From Portulaca oleracea (lineage: Eukaryota; Streptophyta; Magnoliopsida; Caryophyllales; Portulacaceae): DNA of 64,000 nucleotides. The notes beneath the pieces are model-generated. The model ran no database searches. It was not told the origin of the DNA and saw only the letters and a program-made list of their open reading frames with translations. Both the position numbers and the translations under genes were made by a program. This document shows, one piece after another, positions 1 to 12,256 of this stretch (position 1 is its first letter; each line of letters begins with the position of its first letter). Where the stretch lies: contig CM055870.1 of assembly GCA_029582165.1 (NCBI GenBank), positions 45,092,513-45,156,512 on the forward strand. The letters are read 5' to 3'.

Positions 1-3000
1 AGTGTTAAGGATAGAAAGAAGAAATGTTAAATTTGGTGGGGGTTTTTTTTTTTTTCCTTCTCTTTTTTACCTTTGGGGGGGGCAGATTTACTTGTATTTT
101 ATATATACCTACTACGTTATTTTACCATGTATAGTCAGTGAGTGAGTCAGACATATGTTGAGCACGTATTAAATTGAATATAGTGTTGATTCCATTAAGA
201 CAGAAGAGAGCCAAAGATGGAGCAATAAATGTTCACGTTCTTATGTAAAAAATACTGTCCCTGTAGTGGCAGTATTTGAATACATTACTGGTTAAGAGCT
301 AGTTGGCTGACATACCGACCGAGGAATACAGGCTAGGGATGGGCTGCCCTTTTTGGCGATTTTAATTCAGGTGAAAAAAGCTACAGAAGCGGGTTTAAAT
401 TAACTTAGGGGCAGTATTAGTGCGATATCACAACTCACTATATTAGTCAATATTGTTTCACATTTTATCTTATTTTATCATAATTATTACTAATATATTA
501 TCACTTTTCTCTCCTTATTTTTCTCATTTACAATCTGTTTGGTTATTAAAGGGGGAGAGGAAGGGGAAGGGAGGGTATAAGAAAGGAGGGAAGGGGAAGC
601 GAAGGGACATATTTCTATCTTGTTTGTATTATAAGTGCAGGGGAATGAGGGGTAAGAAGGATTGATTGTTGTGTTTGGATTAGAAAAGGAAGGAGAAAAA
701 AATAAAGTAGTTATTATATTAATAAAGTTTTTTTTTTTTTGTAATGAGTTCATCTCCCTTTCGTTAATCCTCATATTGGGGGTTAACGAAAATGGGTTAA
801 TAGAGGGGAACAGAGGGAAATGGTTCACCTCCCCTCCCTCCTATTTATTTTTCCAAACAAGGGTAGAGAAGGTTATTTAATATCCTTTCCCCTCTCTACC
901 CCTCCCATAACCTCAATCTAAACATACTGTTACTTTTTACATTCTTTCCACTCGCCTATCACATCAACCACATTTTTTACAAATTTTATCATATCAATCC
1001 ACACCTTACCGCATTTTTCAATATTTTACAACACTGCACAATTCCCGCATCTTACCAACCGTATAAAAAAACAAGGTCTTAAATATAGATAGATTTTCTC
1101 TATGTTTTATGTGTGTGATTAAGTGCAATGCTAAAGGCGATTTCTAAGCAGTTGTTGCAAGTTCTTTCGTTCCCAACATAACAAAACCAGCAAGAGAATA
1201 GTCTCAAGGTGACGTATCGCAAGTTCCAAACTACTAGTGGTTGATTTTTTTTAAGGTGTTCTGATAATAGATTATTTGGTTCTTGTTCGGTTGGTTACTT
1301 GGCTTTCAAATAATTTTTTTAAATTCTACCATAGCTGAAATCTTTTTTCAATTATAATAGTTGAAAAATATATTTCATTTTTTAAAAGTCAAAATTAATA
1401 TATATTGATCAAGCTGACATGTTGGAACAAGTAATGATGTTTATTGAGATATAATTATGTTACAAAATTCAATATTTTAAAGGATATTCTATCATAATTG
1501 GAACTCTTTTAATTATCATATCATAGTTAAAAAGTGTAACTTACCATTGTTTCCACCTTAGTAGATTGAAATTAATATATTTTGATCAAAATAACTTATT
1601 GTAATAGTTAATCTTATCAATTGACACATAAATCTTTTTAACGAATGAAATTTATCTTAGTCAAATTAATAATAATGAACTTTCAACTACCATAGTATGT
1701 TGAACAATGGTAGAATTTTCATTTTCCATTTTGGTTTTTGAAACAGTTTTGGTATCAATTTTCATTTAGTTTAAAAATGTTTATTTAAGGTCTGTCGAAA
1801 TCGGCTACTTCATCACTCTCGAATATAAGGGAAAAATTACATATATGTATACTACACCAAATCTCGTGTTAGCGGGACTATACCGATGTTTGCTATTGTT
1901 GTTTTTGCTTGTAGGTCGGGAAAAACCTTCTAACAATTGTTTTCTACTGTAACATTTTTCTTTTGGAGGTGGTTGTTTGCTGTTTTGTATGCGGTTTGCT
2001 ATTGTCTATAAAGTTTTAAGACTTTTGACTCTCGATAATCGAAAAAAATAATTGTTTTTGACTGTTCTTTTCAAATTATGATAAGTACTTATCATCAATA
2101 TTCAACACTATTCAACACTAATCAACACATTTTTTATTTCTTAATAATTATGATATTAATTTTTTAATGAATAAACTAGCTTTTGATTTCTCATGTGATG
2201 TACGGTAGATTTTTTTTATTAATTTAGCCAATTTATTTGTAGGAGTATATTATAACTTTAGAATTAATATATTAGGAAAATAATTTGTACTATCGTAATA
2301 TGTATTTTTTAATGTAATATTTCTTTAATACTAACTTTTTGAATTATATGATTGTCAAAATAAAAATCTACGTATATAATTTGTGATGTTCTTATTTCAT
2401 AATGACTAATATGATGAAAAAAACTAAAACAAGTTATTATTATGTAACTTAAGAGTCAAGTTTATTACTATATTTTCAAAATAAAAATACATTAAATTTT
2501 TAATAGTTATTTATCTATTATTATGTGTTCCATACAACAATAATATAGGTTTTTTATGGAAGCTTTATATTTTAATATCTCTTAAATTTTACTTTAATAT
2601 TTTATTTTGTATTGGCAGTATATATTGATATGTTTATTAGTAAATTCGATGAAAGAGAAATTAACTAAGAAATATTTTTAAAAAAAGCACTAATGAATAT
2701 TTTTAATCTATAATATATAAAACAAAACCCTCACCAGTAGGCTTTTACCATTTGTCAACCATTAAAAAAGTTTCTTAATTAAAAGGTAAAAAAGAAATCA
2801 ATTATATTAAATGGTTATATAGTGAGCTTCAAGTTCACAGCATTGTGAAGTTGTATACATTTTTTATTGGTTAAGTTTTTTTTTTTTTTGAGAAAAAATT
2901 GGTTAAGTTGTTTTAGTTGTATATGTGAAACCGGCTAACAACTTTTGAAATATTGGTAATTGATTCGTTAACATATGCTTTAAGGAATAATTTATTTAAG

Positions 3001-3495
3001 GAAAAACTTATAGTAGTTGTCAATCATAACAACCACCCTAACGAAAACAAATTTCATCTATATATGTGTCAATTTTTTTCTTCACCGTTCATTTTTGAAA
3101 AATTAGTACAACATTATAAAATATATTTTCTTAATTAAAAACTTTTTTATGGAATTTTTTAAAAATTAGATATCATAACTCTAAGTTTTAACCTAGTAAA
3201 CAAACATATTTTGAAAAATATTTATTAAATTTTTTTAAAATAAACTAAAATTAAATAATATATTTTATAATTTTATGTTAAATAAAAAACTAACGGTCAA
3301 GATAAGATTTGACATATGTACGAATAAAATTTATTTTTCTTTTGGTGATTATTCATTATAAAACACAATTGTGTGGCGTTGTCACTTTTTTTTTTGGAAG
3401 GAATGTGATAAATTTACTTCTACTAAATGTGTCTGAGTTTGTCAACCTCTCATTTTTTCCCCCTTTAGATCTTTCTATTTTATTAAAACTGAGTA
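1..3495. other. Gene-free AT-rich stretch with MITE remnants
   Basis: I see no supportable gene. Open frames are short, AT-driven and unlike known proteins. The only structured part is about 534-928, where a purine-rich left side starting near a TCTGTTTGG motif is matched by a pyrimidine-rich right side, with a second TGTTTGG/CCAAACA pair nested inside (about 674 and 852). This looks like one or two decayed TIR-type MITEs. The rest is low-complexity A+T with poly-T runs near 45, 730, 2880 and 3390. Confidence 0.6.
534..928. mobile_element. Candidate decayed TIR MITE, possibly nested
   Basis: The left end (TCTGTTTGGTTATTAAAGG) resembles the reverse complement of the right end (about 885-928) as an imperfect inverted repeat of roughly 30 bp. 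An inner pair of TGTTTGG-type ends lies at about 674 and 852. No coding capacity and no clear target-site duplication are visible. The TGTTTGG termini resemble those of the direct repeats at 3984 and 9519, so it may be a distant relative. Confidence 0.35.
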
Positions 3496-3715
3496 CCCCC
3501 TCCGTTCCAAACTAATTGTCATTTGACTAATTTTGGTTGTTAATTATTCACAAATTATAATGAGTTACAATATAAAATTACCTCCATTATAATTGTTGGG
3601 AAATATCTTTTTAATGACGATAAATTCGTATTGTAAGTTTATAACTCATTATAATGTGTAGATAATTAACGGTCAAAATTTAGTCAAAGTGACAATTAAT
3701 TTAGAACGGAGGTAG
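3496..3715. mobile_element. Stowaway MITE (220 bp)
   Basis: The ends form an inverted repeat of about 38 bp; outer bases are CCCCCTCCGTTCC on the left and the complement of CTACCTCCGTTCT on the right. TA dinucleotides flank both ends (3494-3495 and 3716-3717), the Tc1/mariner target-site duplication. Size, terminal sequence and TSD all fit Stowaway. The ends closely match the mariner-like element at 16733-20315, a possible source of transposase for this family. Non-coding. Confidence 0.88.
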
Positions 3716-3983
3716 TATTTGTTATTTCTCAAGTTATACGTACAAACATTATCATAATTTTTCTTAGTTTATAAGATTTGAATCTATAAATTTTGTACAA
3801 AAGAATAACTGTAATTGGAGACAAATTATCTATAATCAATGATTTTATTAAAGCCAGACCTCCAACAAAAACTTTTTTCCATTATCAAAAGTCTGAGGCT
3901 CTGCTTGGAAGGAGAGTTAAAAATGAAGAGTATGAGCTCATAAGAGTAAAGGAGGGTGAGAGTATGAGAGGTTCATAAGGGTA

Positions 3984-4320
3984 AACTACTTACCCCTGTT
4001 TGGGAGAACAATTTGGTGAGTTCATAAGAGTAAAATATTAATTGACATATTTACCCTTTCACATTATATGTAATTCAATTAGGGTTAAGGGTATTATGGT
4101 CATTTCCCATTGTAGATATATTATAACTTAATTGAACACCTCCTTACACCCTAAATTGGGGTGTTAAAAAAATAAGGGTTAAGAGGGGTAAATGGGTGTA
4201 AATCTCACTCCCCCTTACCCTCTCTCACTCTCTTCCAAAGCGGGGGTAAGCAGGAGTAAGGACCTTCCTTTACCCCTCCTAACCCCCCCCCCTCCCCCCC
4301 CTTTACCCCTCTCCCAAGCA
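3984..4320. repeat. Direct repeat copy 1 (MITE-like, TIR ends) at the LINE 3' side
   Basis: A ~337 bp unit nearly identical to 9519-9850 in the same orientation, differing by a few substitutions and by the length of a poly-C run. Its own ends are inverted: TGTTTGGGAG near 3995 and CTCCCAAGCA at 4311-4320. It is non-coding and pyrimidine-rich towards the right. The LINE reading frame enters it and stops making sense exactly at base 4320. Just upstream (about 3900-3983) is a related, more diverged terminus (TGCTTGGAAGGAGAG), so an older relative probably sits beside it. Confidence 0.85.
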
Positions 4321-7300
4321 GGCCATGGATGGATTGGGCTCTTTGTGCCATATCCCACGGGTCCTGTCTCCTTTTTTCGAAAACCCACCTGTTTCTCCCT
4401 TTCCAGATGCTCCATAGTGTCCCCATAAACAAACCACGTTCATCCTCATTCATACCCCGCATCGTTTGTTTCATCCATTCTCCCACTTCCCTATCTTGTC
4501 TTCCCCTGACCTCCATCCGGAAAGGACAGATTTTTCAAGTCATCTCTGCCCATATGCACTCCACCAAGGTATGAGTTGTCGATTCATATGCCTCCCCACA
4601 TCTTGGACACCACGGATCGACATCCATGTCCCTTCTTGCCAGATTTGCATTTGTTGGAATTGCTTCCCATTTAGCTCGCCAAGCAAAGTGTTTTATTTTT
4701 GGAAGAGTTGTTGATTCCCAAATCATCTTCCAACATTCATCCCCCTCTTTTGAACATCCCACACCTGCATTTCGTTTTCTTCTTTCTATACTCCTGGATA
4801 GGTGGTATGCAGATTTTACTATAATAATTCCGTCCTTTGAGTACTTCCAAATAATGATGTCCTTGTGCGCCTCTCTACTTAGGGGAATTTTCAGAATTTC
4901 CTTCTTCGTCTCTCCCTCAAAGCACAGGTCCAGGAGGTCATGTTTCCATTTTCCCTGCTCTTCATCAATTAAATCTGCCACTTTTGCATCATCTTGCAAG
5001 AAATTCACCATCGTGGGCACTTTGTTTCCGGTATATTCGGTATCCATCTGTCTCTCCATATGTGTACCGATCTTTCATCCCATATTCTCCACATAGTGCC
5101 CTCCTTCAAAATCTCTCTAGCTCTGATGATGCTTCTCCATGAATGGCTCGGTTGGTAGCCAACAGACGCCTCCCAAAAATCACATCGTCGAAAGTATTTT
5201 GCCTTTAAGACACGTGATACCAGGGCATCTGGATTTACCACCAATCGCCAGGCCTGCTTGGCTAGTAGAGCTATGTTGAAATGCTCTACATCCCTGAAAC
5301 CCATTCTCCCCGCCTTTTTTGGTAAGCACAAAGTATCCCATTTAACCCAGTTTATGCCTCTTTTTTCTTCCCCACTGCCCCACCAAAGCCGACAGCACAT
5401 TCTTTCTATGTCTTGGCCTATACTCCTCGGCATATAGAAGCATTGCATAGCATAGGTTGGGATTTTATTGCACTATGGCTTTGAGGAGAACCTCTTTCCC
5501 TGCCTTACTCAGCAAGCATTCCTTCCATCCTTTTACCTTTCTCCAAACTCTATCCGTGATGTGCCTGAAGACATCTTTCTTTGATCTTCCTATGAAGGTT
5601 GGCATCCCTAAATATTTACCCTGGGTTTCCACCGGTTTGAAGTTTAACCTCTGTTGGAGCAACTGTTTCATGTGTTCGTCTACATTCTTCCCGTATGAAA
5701 CCTCAGATTTTTCAACATTTATTTGTTGCCCGGATGCTCTTTCATAGGTTCTCAATATCTCCATGACACATTCAACTTCCTCCATTGTAGCCCGCACAAA
5801 GAGCAGACTATCATCTACGAAAAACAGATGTGACACACACAGTGCCCCACTAGCTATGCGAATACCATGCAACATCTTCCTCTCCTCCCTATCCCTGATC
5901 AGCGCTGACAGGCCCTCCGCACAGATTAGGAATAGGTAGGGCGAAATGGGGTCCCCCTGCCTAAGTCCTCTCTGCGGGTAAATCACATCGGATGGGTATC
6001 CGTTAACAAGGATTTGGTACGAAACCGTTGTTATACAGTTCATCACGGTTTCCACGAACTCACTGCAAAAACCCAACGCCTTCATCATCTCCTCTACAAA
6101 ACCCCATTCCACACGATCATAGGCCTTGCTCATGTCAAGCTTGAGGGCCATGTGACCTTTCTTTACATTTTTCAGCCTTTTTCTCAAGAAATGGAGGTGC
6201 TCAAAGGCAATCAAAATATTATCCGTGATGAGTCTCCCAGGGACAAAAGCACTCTGGGATTCATGAATAACATGTGGTAAGCATTCTTTGAGCCTGTTTG
6301 CTAAGGTCTTTGAGATCAGTTTATAGGTCACGTTACACAAACTTATGGGCCTGAAATCTTTTGTGGAAGTCGGGCTTTTGCATTTAGGAATTAATGCTAT
6401 GAAGGTGTTGTTTACACTTTTGGGAGACACTCTATTATTTAACACATCCAAAGCAAAAGAAATAACATCAGGGCCTACAATATGCCAGAATTTTTGGAGG
6501 AATAAAGCGGGCATACCGTCAGGTCCTGGCGTCTTTGTCGGGTGCATCTGTTGCAAAGCCTGGTATATCTCTTCTTCTGTATAAGGTCTGCGTAACCTAT
6601 CATTCATCTCTTGGGTAACCTTGGCTGCTACGAGGTGAGTCACTTGGTGTGTTGATTAGGTCCCCTGGGTAGTGAATAAATGAGCAAAGAAACGATTGAA
6701 AGCCCCTTCTATTTCCTCTTGTTTCTCGCACCATTCATCCCTCTCATTTTTTATGCGGGTCACCCTGTTCCTCCTCTGCCTCTGAGATGCTTTTTCATGG
6801 AAAAAACGTGTATTCTTGTCTCCTTCTCTCAGCCAAGTCTGTCTGCTTCTCTGTGCCCATATTACTTCCTCCATTTTTTCCATATGTTCCACTTCTCCCA
6901 CTAGCCTTCTAAGCCTTGCGATGTTTTCAGATGTAGGCTGCCTACCTTGGATATCTGCTATCAATTTCTCCTTTTCACTCCTTTCCCATTTAAATTGTTT
7001 CATATCCAAGCCCAGCCTGTTCCTCAAGCCTTGACAGCAGGCCTCCATTCTTTCCCCAAACTGTAGCCAACCAACTTGGGCCCATTCTTCCCCCACTTCT
7101 TTTTCATAGTTATTGTCCACTAACCATACCTTTTCAAACCTTTTTGGCCTCCTCCTCTGCCTTTCCCCCCTTTCTCCCACTGCCTGCCTCTCCCATGAAA
7201 TAGTCACCAGTAGATGATCAGACCTCCTCTTCGGTAGGTGGACAACTCTGTTCCATGCAGACATATCACACCATAGTTTGTTGGCCATTAATCTGTCCAA

Positions 7301-7897
7301 TCTTTCTTGTATGTTTTCCATCTCCTCTCTTCCATTTGACCAAGTGAAGTCATTCCCCTCATATCCCAGATCCCGCAGGTCACAAGTTTCAACAGCCTCC
7401 CTGAAACCATCCAACAGATGTTGACTCACCGCTTGCCCACCTTGCTTCTCACTGTTGGTGATTATGTTATTAAAATCACCCCCACACAGCCACGGTATGT
7501 CCTGCTTCTTAAGTCCTTTTAGTATATCCCATGTGATATGCTTTTCATCATCTTCGGGGCATCCATATACTCCTGTGAAAGCCCACATCTGCTCCCCTCT
7601 ATCACCCCTACAAATCATATCAATAAAATTTAGTGATTTACTTCTCAACTCCAGATCAAGGGGGTTATTCCACCAAAGAGCTAGGCCACCACTCCTACTT
7701 CTCCCTTCTCCATCACAGCTAACATAAACCCCATTATCCATTCTCAACCTTGCTTTTATTCGACCAAACTCCCACTCTTTTAGTCTAGTTTCCGAAATGA
7801 AAACTAGGTCGGGCGTCTCTTCATCGATGAGGCGCTTTAGGCCTCGAACTGCTCGTGGGTTCCCAAGCCCACGACAGTTCCAAATGAGGGCCTTCAT
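4321..7897 (-). pseudogene. LINE ORF2 (endonuclease, reverse transcriptase, zf-RVT)
   Basis: The start at 7897 opens with MKALIWNCRGLGNPRAV, the plant L1 APE-type endonuclease start; further motifs are ISETR, GDFN and the SDH-type end (RRSDHLL). A TAA at 6658-6656 breaks the frame. Reverse transcriptase follows (6643-5465): KTPGPDGMPALF, the first catalytic Asp in KLDMSKAYDRVEW, QRGLRQGDPISPYLF, and FVDD where most elements have FADD. A small insertion near 5452 and another shift near 5030-5060 change frame. The RT zinc-binding domain is at 4535-5059 (CPRCGEAYESTTHTLVEC). TGA at about 4535 again replaces a likely Trp. The coding sequence stops at the repeat boundary 4320/4321. It would nick target DNA and prime reverse transcription there. 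Confidence 0.88.
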
Positions 7898-9383
7898 CGG
7901 TGTAGGCGGGGCTGCACCACAGCCTCCGCCTCTATCCAGCTTGTATTATCATCCGCACGATATTTTTTGGGGTTGTCAACTTCTATTAGCTCATCCTCCG
8001 CCCTTCCCCTCTTCTGATTCATCGCCGTGTGCATGGTCGGCACTTCACTTGTTCTCTCCCTCGTAATTCTTGTCCATCCCTTTCTTCTTCCCCCCCCCCT
8101 TCTTCATTTTTATTTACTTCCAGCACTTCCTCATCATTCCTCCTATTGCTCCTCACCTCCTTCTCCCTGACAGTTGCATTTCTTTCTCCGGCATCCCTTT
8201 CTGAAATTGCTACCACCTCCACATGTGTTCTCTCCAGCATTATTGTCCCACCACTCCCTCCCTTCGGTTGTTGGTTTGCATTTTCATCCGTCTCGGTTAT
8301 CTCTCCCATCCCCACCTCTTCCATTCTCCCCTCTGCATTGGCCACATTATGCTTCTCATGTTCCATACTGTTTTCCTTAACCTCTTCTCCACCCTCCCAA
8401 GATTCACACAAAGTTTTGTTACCCTTTGCCCTTGTTTCTCCTAAGCTGTTTCTTTCCACCTCCTTCTGTTCTTCCCCTTTCCTTGCCTCAAATTCTTTAC
8501 ATACACCTTCCCCAATATGTACTACCCTCTCAAGACTTTCTGCAACTTCCTCTACGGACACTACTTGGTTTATATTCTCCTAATTTTTTGGGTGAAACAA
8601 CAATTTCCTTGCCACCCTCTTTGAGTCTCCGTCGTTTCCCCCGCATCTCAAACCCCGTCGTGCTTGCCATGGAGAGGCTCTCATGAAGTCACCATATTCA
8701 TTCTTGGTATCTGCATGCTCCCCTTCCTTCTCCATGCAGTCTCTCTCCACGTGCCCTAGTTTTCCACAGAAGTAGCAAATATTTGGTAAACGCTCATATT
8801 TTACCTTTAGCTCCACTACATCACCGTTTTTCAACTCCACGTTAATTTTCTTTGGGAAAGGATCCCTGAGATCCATCATCACTTGAATCCTCAGGCTTTT
8901 TTCCCATGATCCATGTTGGGTTTCATCCGACCTCATATACGTTCCTAGGATATCCCCTAGGGCTTTCAGATTTTTTTCTTTTCTTCCTTCAAAAGGTGGG
9001 TCATAGATTCTTACCCAGAAAGGGACGTGGGTGAGGTTCTTCGCCGCTTCCGATGGTAGGCAGCCCGTGGGAATGTCCATCAGAACAAGGACCGCTTTTT
9101 CAAAGATCCATGGTGCGCCGTCCGTGACCCTTTCTTTGTCCTTCCAGTGATAAAACTTGAATATGAAGACATTCTCCTCGATTTCTTTTATCTCCATTCC
9201 ATGTCGAGGCTTCCATATCTTTTCCATGGTGTTCATGAAAGCGAAACTATTGAATTTTCTGTCGACCTATAACTTTCCGATTAAGCACAGAGAGATTTGG
9301 GAACTTTCTTCATCAGATTCGCTATCATCCCACTTCATAACCTTTTTTCCTTTGTCGTGTCGTTCACTCGCTTCTCCGCTCAT
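7894..9383 (-). pseudogene. LINE ORF1 (gag-like, DUF4283-type plus CCHC knuckle)
   Basis: I start it at the ATG at 9383-9381 because the frame continues into the conserved region. An amber codon at 9269-9267 sits where a GKLW-type Trp is expected, so TGG to TAG is likely. The middle has the RNA-binding-like fold of plant L1 ORF1 (motifs APWIFEK and VPFWVRIYDPP) and a zinc knuckle CYFCGKLGHVERDC at about 8777-8736. A second TAG lies at 8582-8580; the same frame then continues as an acidic Glu/Lys-rich tail to 8019. A G10 run (C10 on the plus strand, 8090-8099) appears to have slipped; in the next frame the protein runs on to a TGA at 7896-7894 that overlaps the ORF2 ATG. The product would coat LINE RNA. 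Confidence 0.8.
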
Positions 9384-9518
9384 CGTGATCGTCTCTATTC
9401 TACTCCCGAGGGACCCACGAACCAACCACACCGGGGACTGTGCCACCGCAGAAACCTAGGAAACCCTAGACAAAAACTCTCACAAGGTCAACCTAGGAGA
9501 GACTCTTGTCACATTTTT

Positions 9519-9850
9519 AACTACTTACCCCTGTTTGGGAGAACAATTTGGTGAGTTCATAAGAGTAAAATATTAATTGACATATTTACCCTTTCACATT
9601 ATATGTAATTCAATTAGGATTAAGGGTATTATGGTCATTTCCCATTGTAGATATATTATAACTTAATTGAACACCTCCTTACACCCTAAATTGGGGTGTT
9701 AAAAAAATAAGGGTTAAGAGGGGTAAATGGGTGTAAACCTCACTCCCTCTTACCCTCTCTCACTCTCTTCCCAAGCGGGGGTAAGGAGGAGTAAGGACCC
9801 TCCTTTACCCCTCCTAACCCCCCCCCCCCCTTTTACCCCTCTCCCAAGCA
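9519..9850. repeat. Direct repeat copy 2 (MITE-like, TIR ends) at the LINE 5' side
   Basis: A ~332 bp copy of 3984-4320 in direct orientation, with the same internal order: AACTACTTACCCC leader, TGTTTGGGAG terminus, AT-rich centre, C-rich right half, CTCCCAAGCA end at 9841-9850. The match includes about 13 bp outside the apparent left TIR, so the duplicated unit may be larger than the TIR-to-TIR element. It lies directly upstream of the LINE leader. Confidence 0.85.
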
Positions 9851-9884
9851 AGCCGTGAAGGTTCAGAAGAAATCCAAACCTAAT

Positions 9885-10383
9885 TCTATATACTCAAACC
9901 ACCAAGTTTGTTTTTTTTTTCAAGAAGTTATTAAAAATTTAATAGCATATGGAAATATAAAACTTAATTTTTACAGTGTATAATTGATGAGAAGATGAAA
10001 AGTGAATTTCTTAATTTATGAAGCCAAATAAAATCAATCTAATTATTTCAATTATGATACCAAAAAATAAATTAAGTAAATTTTTATATTATGATATTAA
10101 GTAAAATTTTAATTTTCTTCTAAAATGATAATCATATAACAAGCTATTCAAATAAATATGGATTTTAGTATATATCCTTCTATTATTACATTATTCAAAT
10201 TAACTTGAATACAATTTATAAGCAGAAAATACATTAAAAAAAGTTCAATTGTAGTGTAATTAAGTTTTCAATAATTTCTAATTATTAATTGAATAGATAA
10301 TTGTTATAAAATTAATACAAAAAATAAATCACATAAAATCATTCAAAAATTTTCCGTGCATTGCACGAGTAGTCAAATGCTAG
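9885..10383 (+). mobile_element. Short non-autonomous Helitron candidate
   Basis: The 3' end shows the plant Helitron signature: a small hairpin (CGTGCATTGCACG) about 12 bp before a terminal CTAG at 10380-10383, followed by T. The proposed 5' end is the TC at 9885 (TCTATATACTC). No Rep/helicase coding is present, and at about 0.5 kb it would be mobilised in trans. The 3' end is better supported than the 5' end. Confidence 0.55.
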
Positions 10384-10514
10384 TTTTTTTATTAATATTT
10401 CTGACCTATATGTATGATATTTGGTTTTCTTTTTAAATTGACATTTATTTCAATAAAGAGTTTGGAGCTAAAGTGGTATTTACCCTTAACTTTCATGGTC
10501 CCTAGCAAGGTTTA

Positions 10515-10784
10515 AGGCTCTGTTCGGCAACAACGTTTTTAATAGCTTATAGCGTTTTGACTGATCAAAACGTTATTTTATCAAATTTTAGGTGTTCGGT
10601 ACGGAAGCGTATAAAATTAGCGCATAGCATTTAGACTAGCGGAAAAAGTGAATTTGGTTGACGTTACCAATTGTAACGTCAAGACTTGAAGGGAGCGTTT
10701 AATAGTAATAATAATGGGGATTTGTATGTCTCAATGGAGATCTTTTTAGTTTGAACCAATGCAAACTTGACAAGTGTAACCCAC

Positions 10785-10862
<78 letters not shown>

Positions 10863-11122
10863 TGTTCTGTTAAAAAAAATTGTCTCAATTTATTTTGACA
10901 GTCTTCAATATAACATTTTGGCCATTAACTTTTTAGGTTTTATCTTAGCAAGATTTGTAAAATATATTGAAATAAAAATCTTTTGCGTTACAAATTTAAT
11001 AATAGTAGTTCTATATATAATTTGATAAAGTAATAGTCAAAATTTAAAATTTTCAACTTTATTAGTCAAATATGGACAATTTTTTTGGGATGGATGGAGT
11101 AATAATAATAATAATAATAACA

Positions 11123-11174
<52 letters not shown>

Positions 11175-11376
11175 CGACGTACATGTCCTTTTTGGTCATT
11201 TCACACTTATAAGCTACTTCAACCTCTTATTTTACCGAACACATTTTTTACAAACAACTACTTTAACAGCTATCAGCTATTCACTAATGTACATCAGTTA
11301 TCCGCTACCGAAAACGCTATCCGTTACATAAACAGCTATCAGCTACTCAATCCGCTATTTTTGCCGAACAGAGCCT
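10515..11376. mobile_element. hAT-like non-autonomous element with AAT microsatellites
   Basis: Terminal inverted repeats share AGGCTCTGTTCGGCAA at 10515 and its complement ending at 11376, and extend into AGC/TAGC-rich subterminal motifs. The 8 bp outside each end agree at 5 of 8 positions, consistent with a decayed hAT duplication. The interior holds two long AAT arrays (about 10785-10862 and 11100-11171). Between them lies a Stowaway-like stretch (about 10870-11098) ending in GGATGGATGGAGTA. No transposase frame is visible. A fragment of the same family lies near 35100-35245. Confidence 0.7.
10785..10862. repeat. (AAT)n microsatellite
   Basis: Uninterrupted AAT repeats of about 26 units inside the hAT-like element; a second, imperfect array is at 11100-11171. 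Confidence 0.95.
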
Positions 11377-12256
11377 AAGTCTTGGTGATAGTAAAATATT
11401 TTCCAATTTTGTTGGAAAAAAGTTATTCATAGGTTTCAAAAACCCAAACCTCTCAAAACCTTTTCTTAGCTTTGAGTTTTCCTTAGTAGTTCTCATATAT
11501 ATATATATATAGGAACGGATCCAGTAAGAAGAAATTTTAGGTAGAAAGGTAGGAAGAGAGAATCAGAGTCATCCAAATCAGATCCGATGGCTGAGATCTA
11601 GCGCGTCACACATGTGCCACAATAGTGGAAACCACTATCCTAGACACAAAAAACAACTAGTGGTTTTGATAAAAAGAAAAGAAAAAAAGAAAATTTTATG
11701 GAAAGAATCAGTTTGTTACGCATAAAGGGGGGGGGGGGGGGGGGAGTAATTATATGCATTAAAATTATGAAAGTTGCAGCCAAAAATAGAAGATTACATT
11801 GGGATTGAGTTCTGGGAATACATTGGATCCCCAAGTACTGCCATTGGAGGGGACTGATCGTTGAAGATAGCACAACAAAGATTTTCGAACGTAAAACGTC
11901 CGTGGCTAATGATAGGTACGCAGTATTATTTCTATGTCGGGTGTTTGACAATTGTTTGATGCTCTTTGTCGGGAGGAGGGTGTGTGTGTGTCATAGGGAT
12001 TGTTGTTTGTGTTCATTGTCATTACGAACATTGTTTGATATCAATGCATGCGTTGGTTGCCACCGTCAATTAACTTACACATTTGATCACAGTGATCATT
12101 TACACAGCCACGTCTAGAAACACAGTGTTATGTGTGCTATGTGAAATAAACAAACCAAAACCATGTAGTCAAATCATGGTGTAACTTGCTCATCCCATTG
12201 TACATAAATGATGCTTTATACGAATTCATACGCCGGGTACCATTTTGTTACCAATC

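Larger units (their letters stand above)
4321..9518 (-). mobile_element. L1-type LINE, 3'-truncated and inactive
   Basis: A non-LTR retrotransposon read right to left: short 5' leader (9384-9518), ORF1 with a CCHC knuckle, then ORF2 with endonuclease, reverse transcriptase and RT zinc-binding domains. This order is typical of plant L1 elements. ORF2 is cut at about 1,190 codons where the MITE-like repeat begins; plant L1 ORF2 is usually longer and may carry an RNase H domain, so the C-terminus, 3' UTR and poly(A) tail are missing. At least four in-frame stops and several frameshifts make it non-functional. It lies between two near-identical direct repeats (3984-4320 and 9519-9850), which is unusual for a LINE. 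Confidence 0.9.

Noticed and set aside
4205..4320. Open frame continuing LINE ORF2 into the repeat (Gly/Glu-rich tail)
   Set aside because: Protein character changes abruptly at the repeat edge and the tail just translates the C-rich part of the MITE-like unit.
8029..8583. 184-codon plus-strand frame, Ser/Pro/Leu-rich
   Set aside because: It is the complement of the acidic Glu/Lys-rich part of LINE ORF1; composition explains the open frame.
10785..11171. Possible origin or matrix-attachment region from AAT arrays
   Set aside because: Simple microsatellite expansion within a hAT-like element is sufficient; there is no further evidence.
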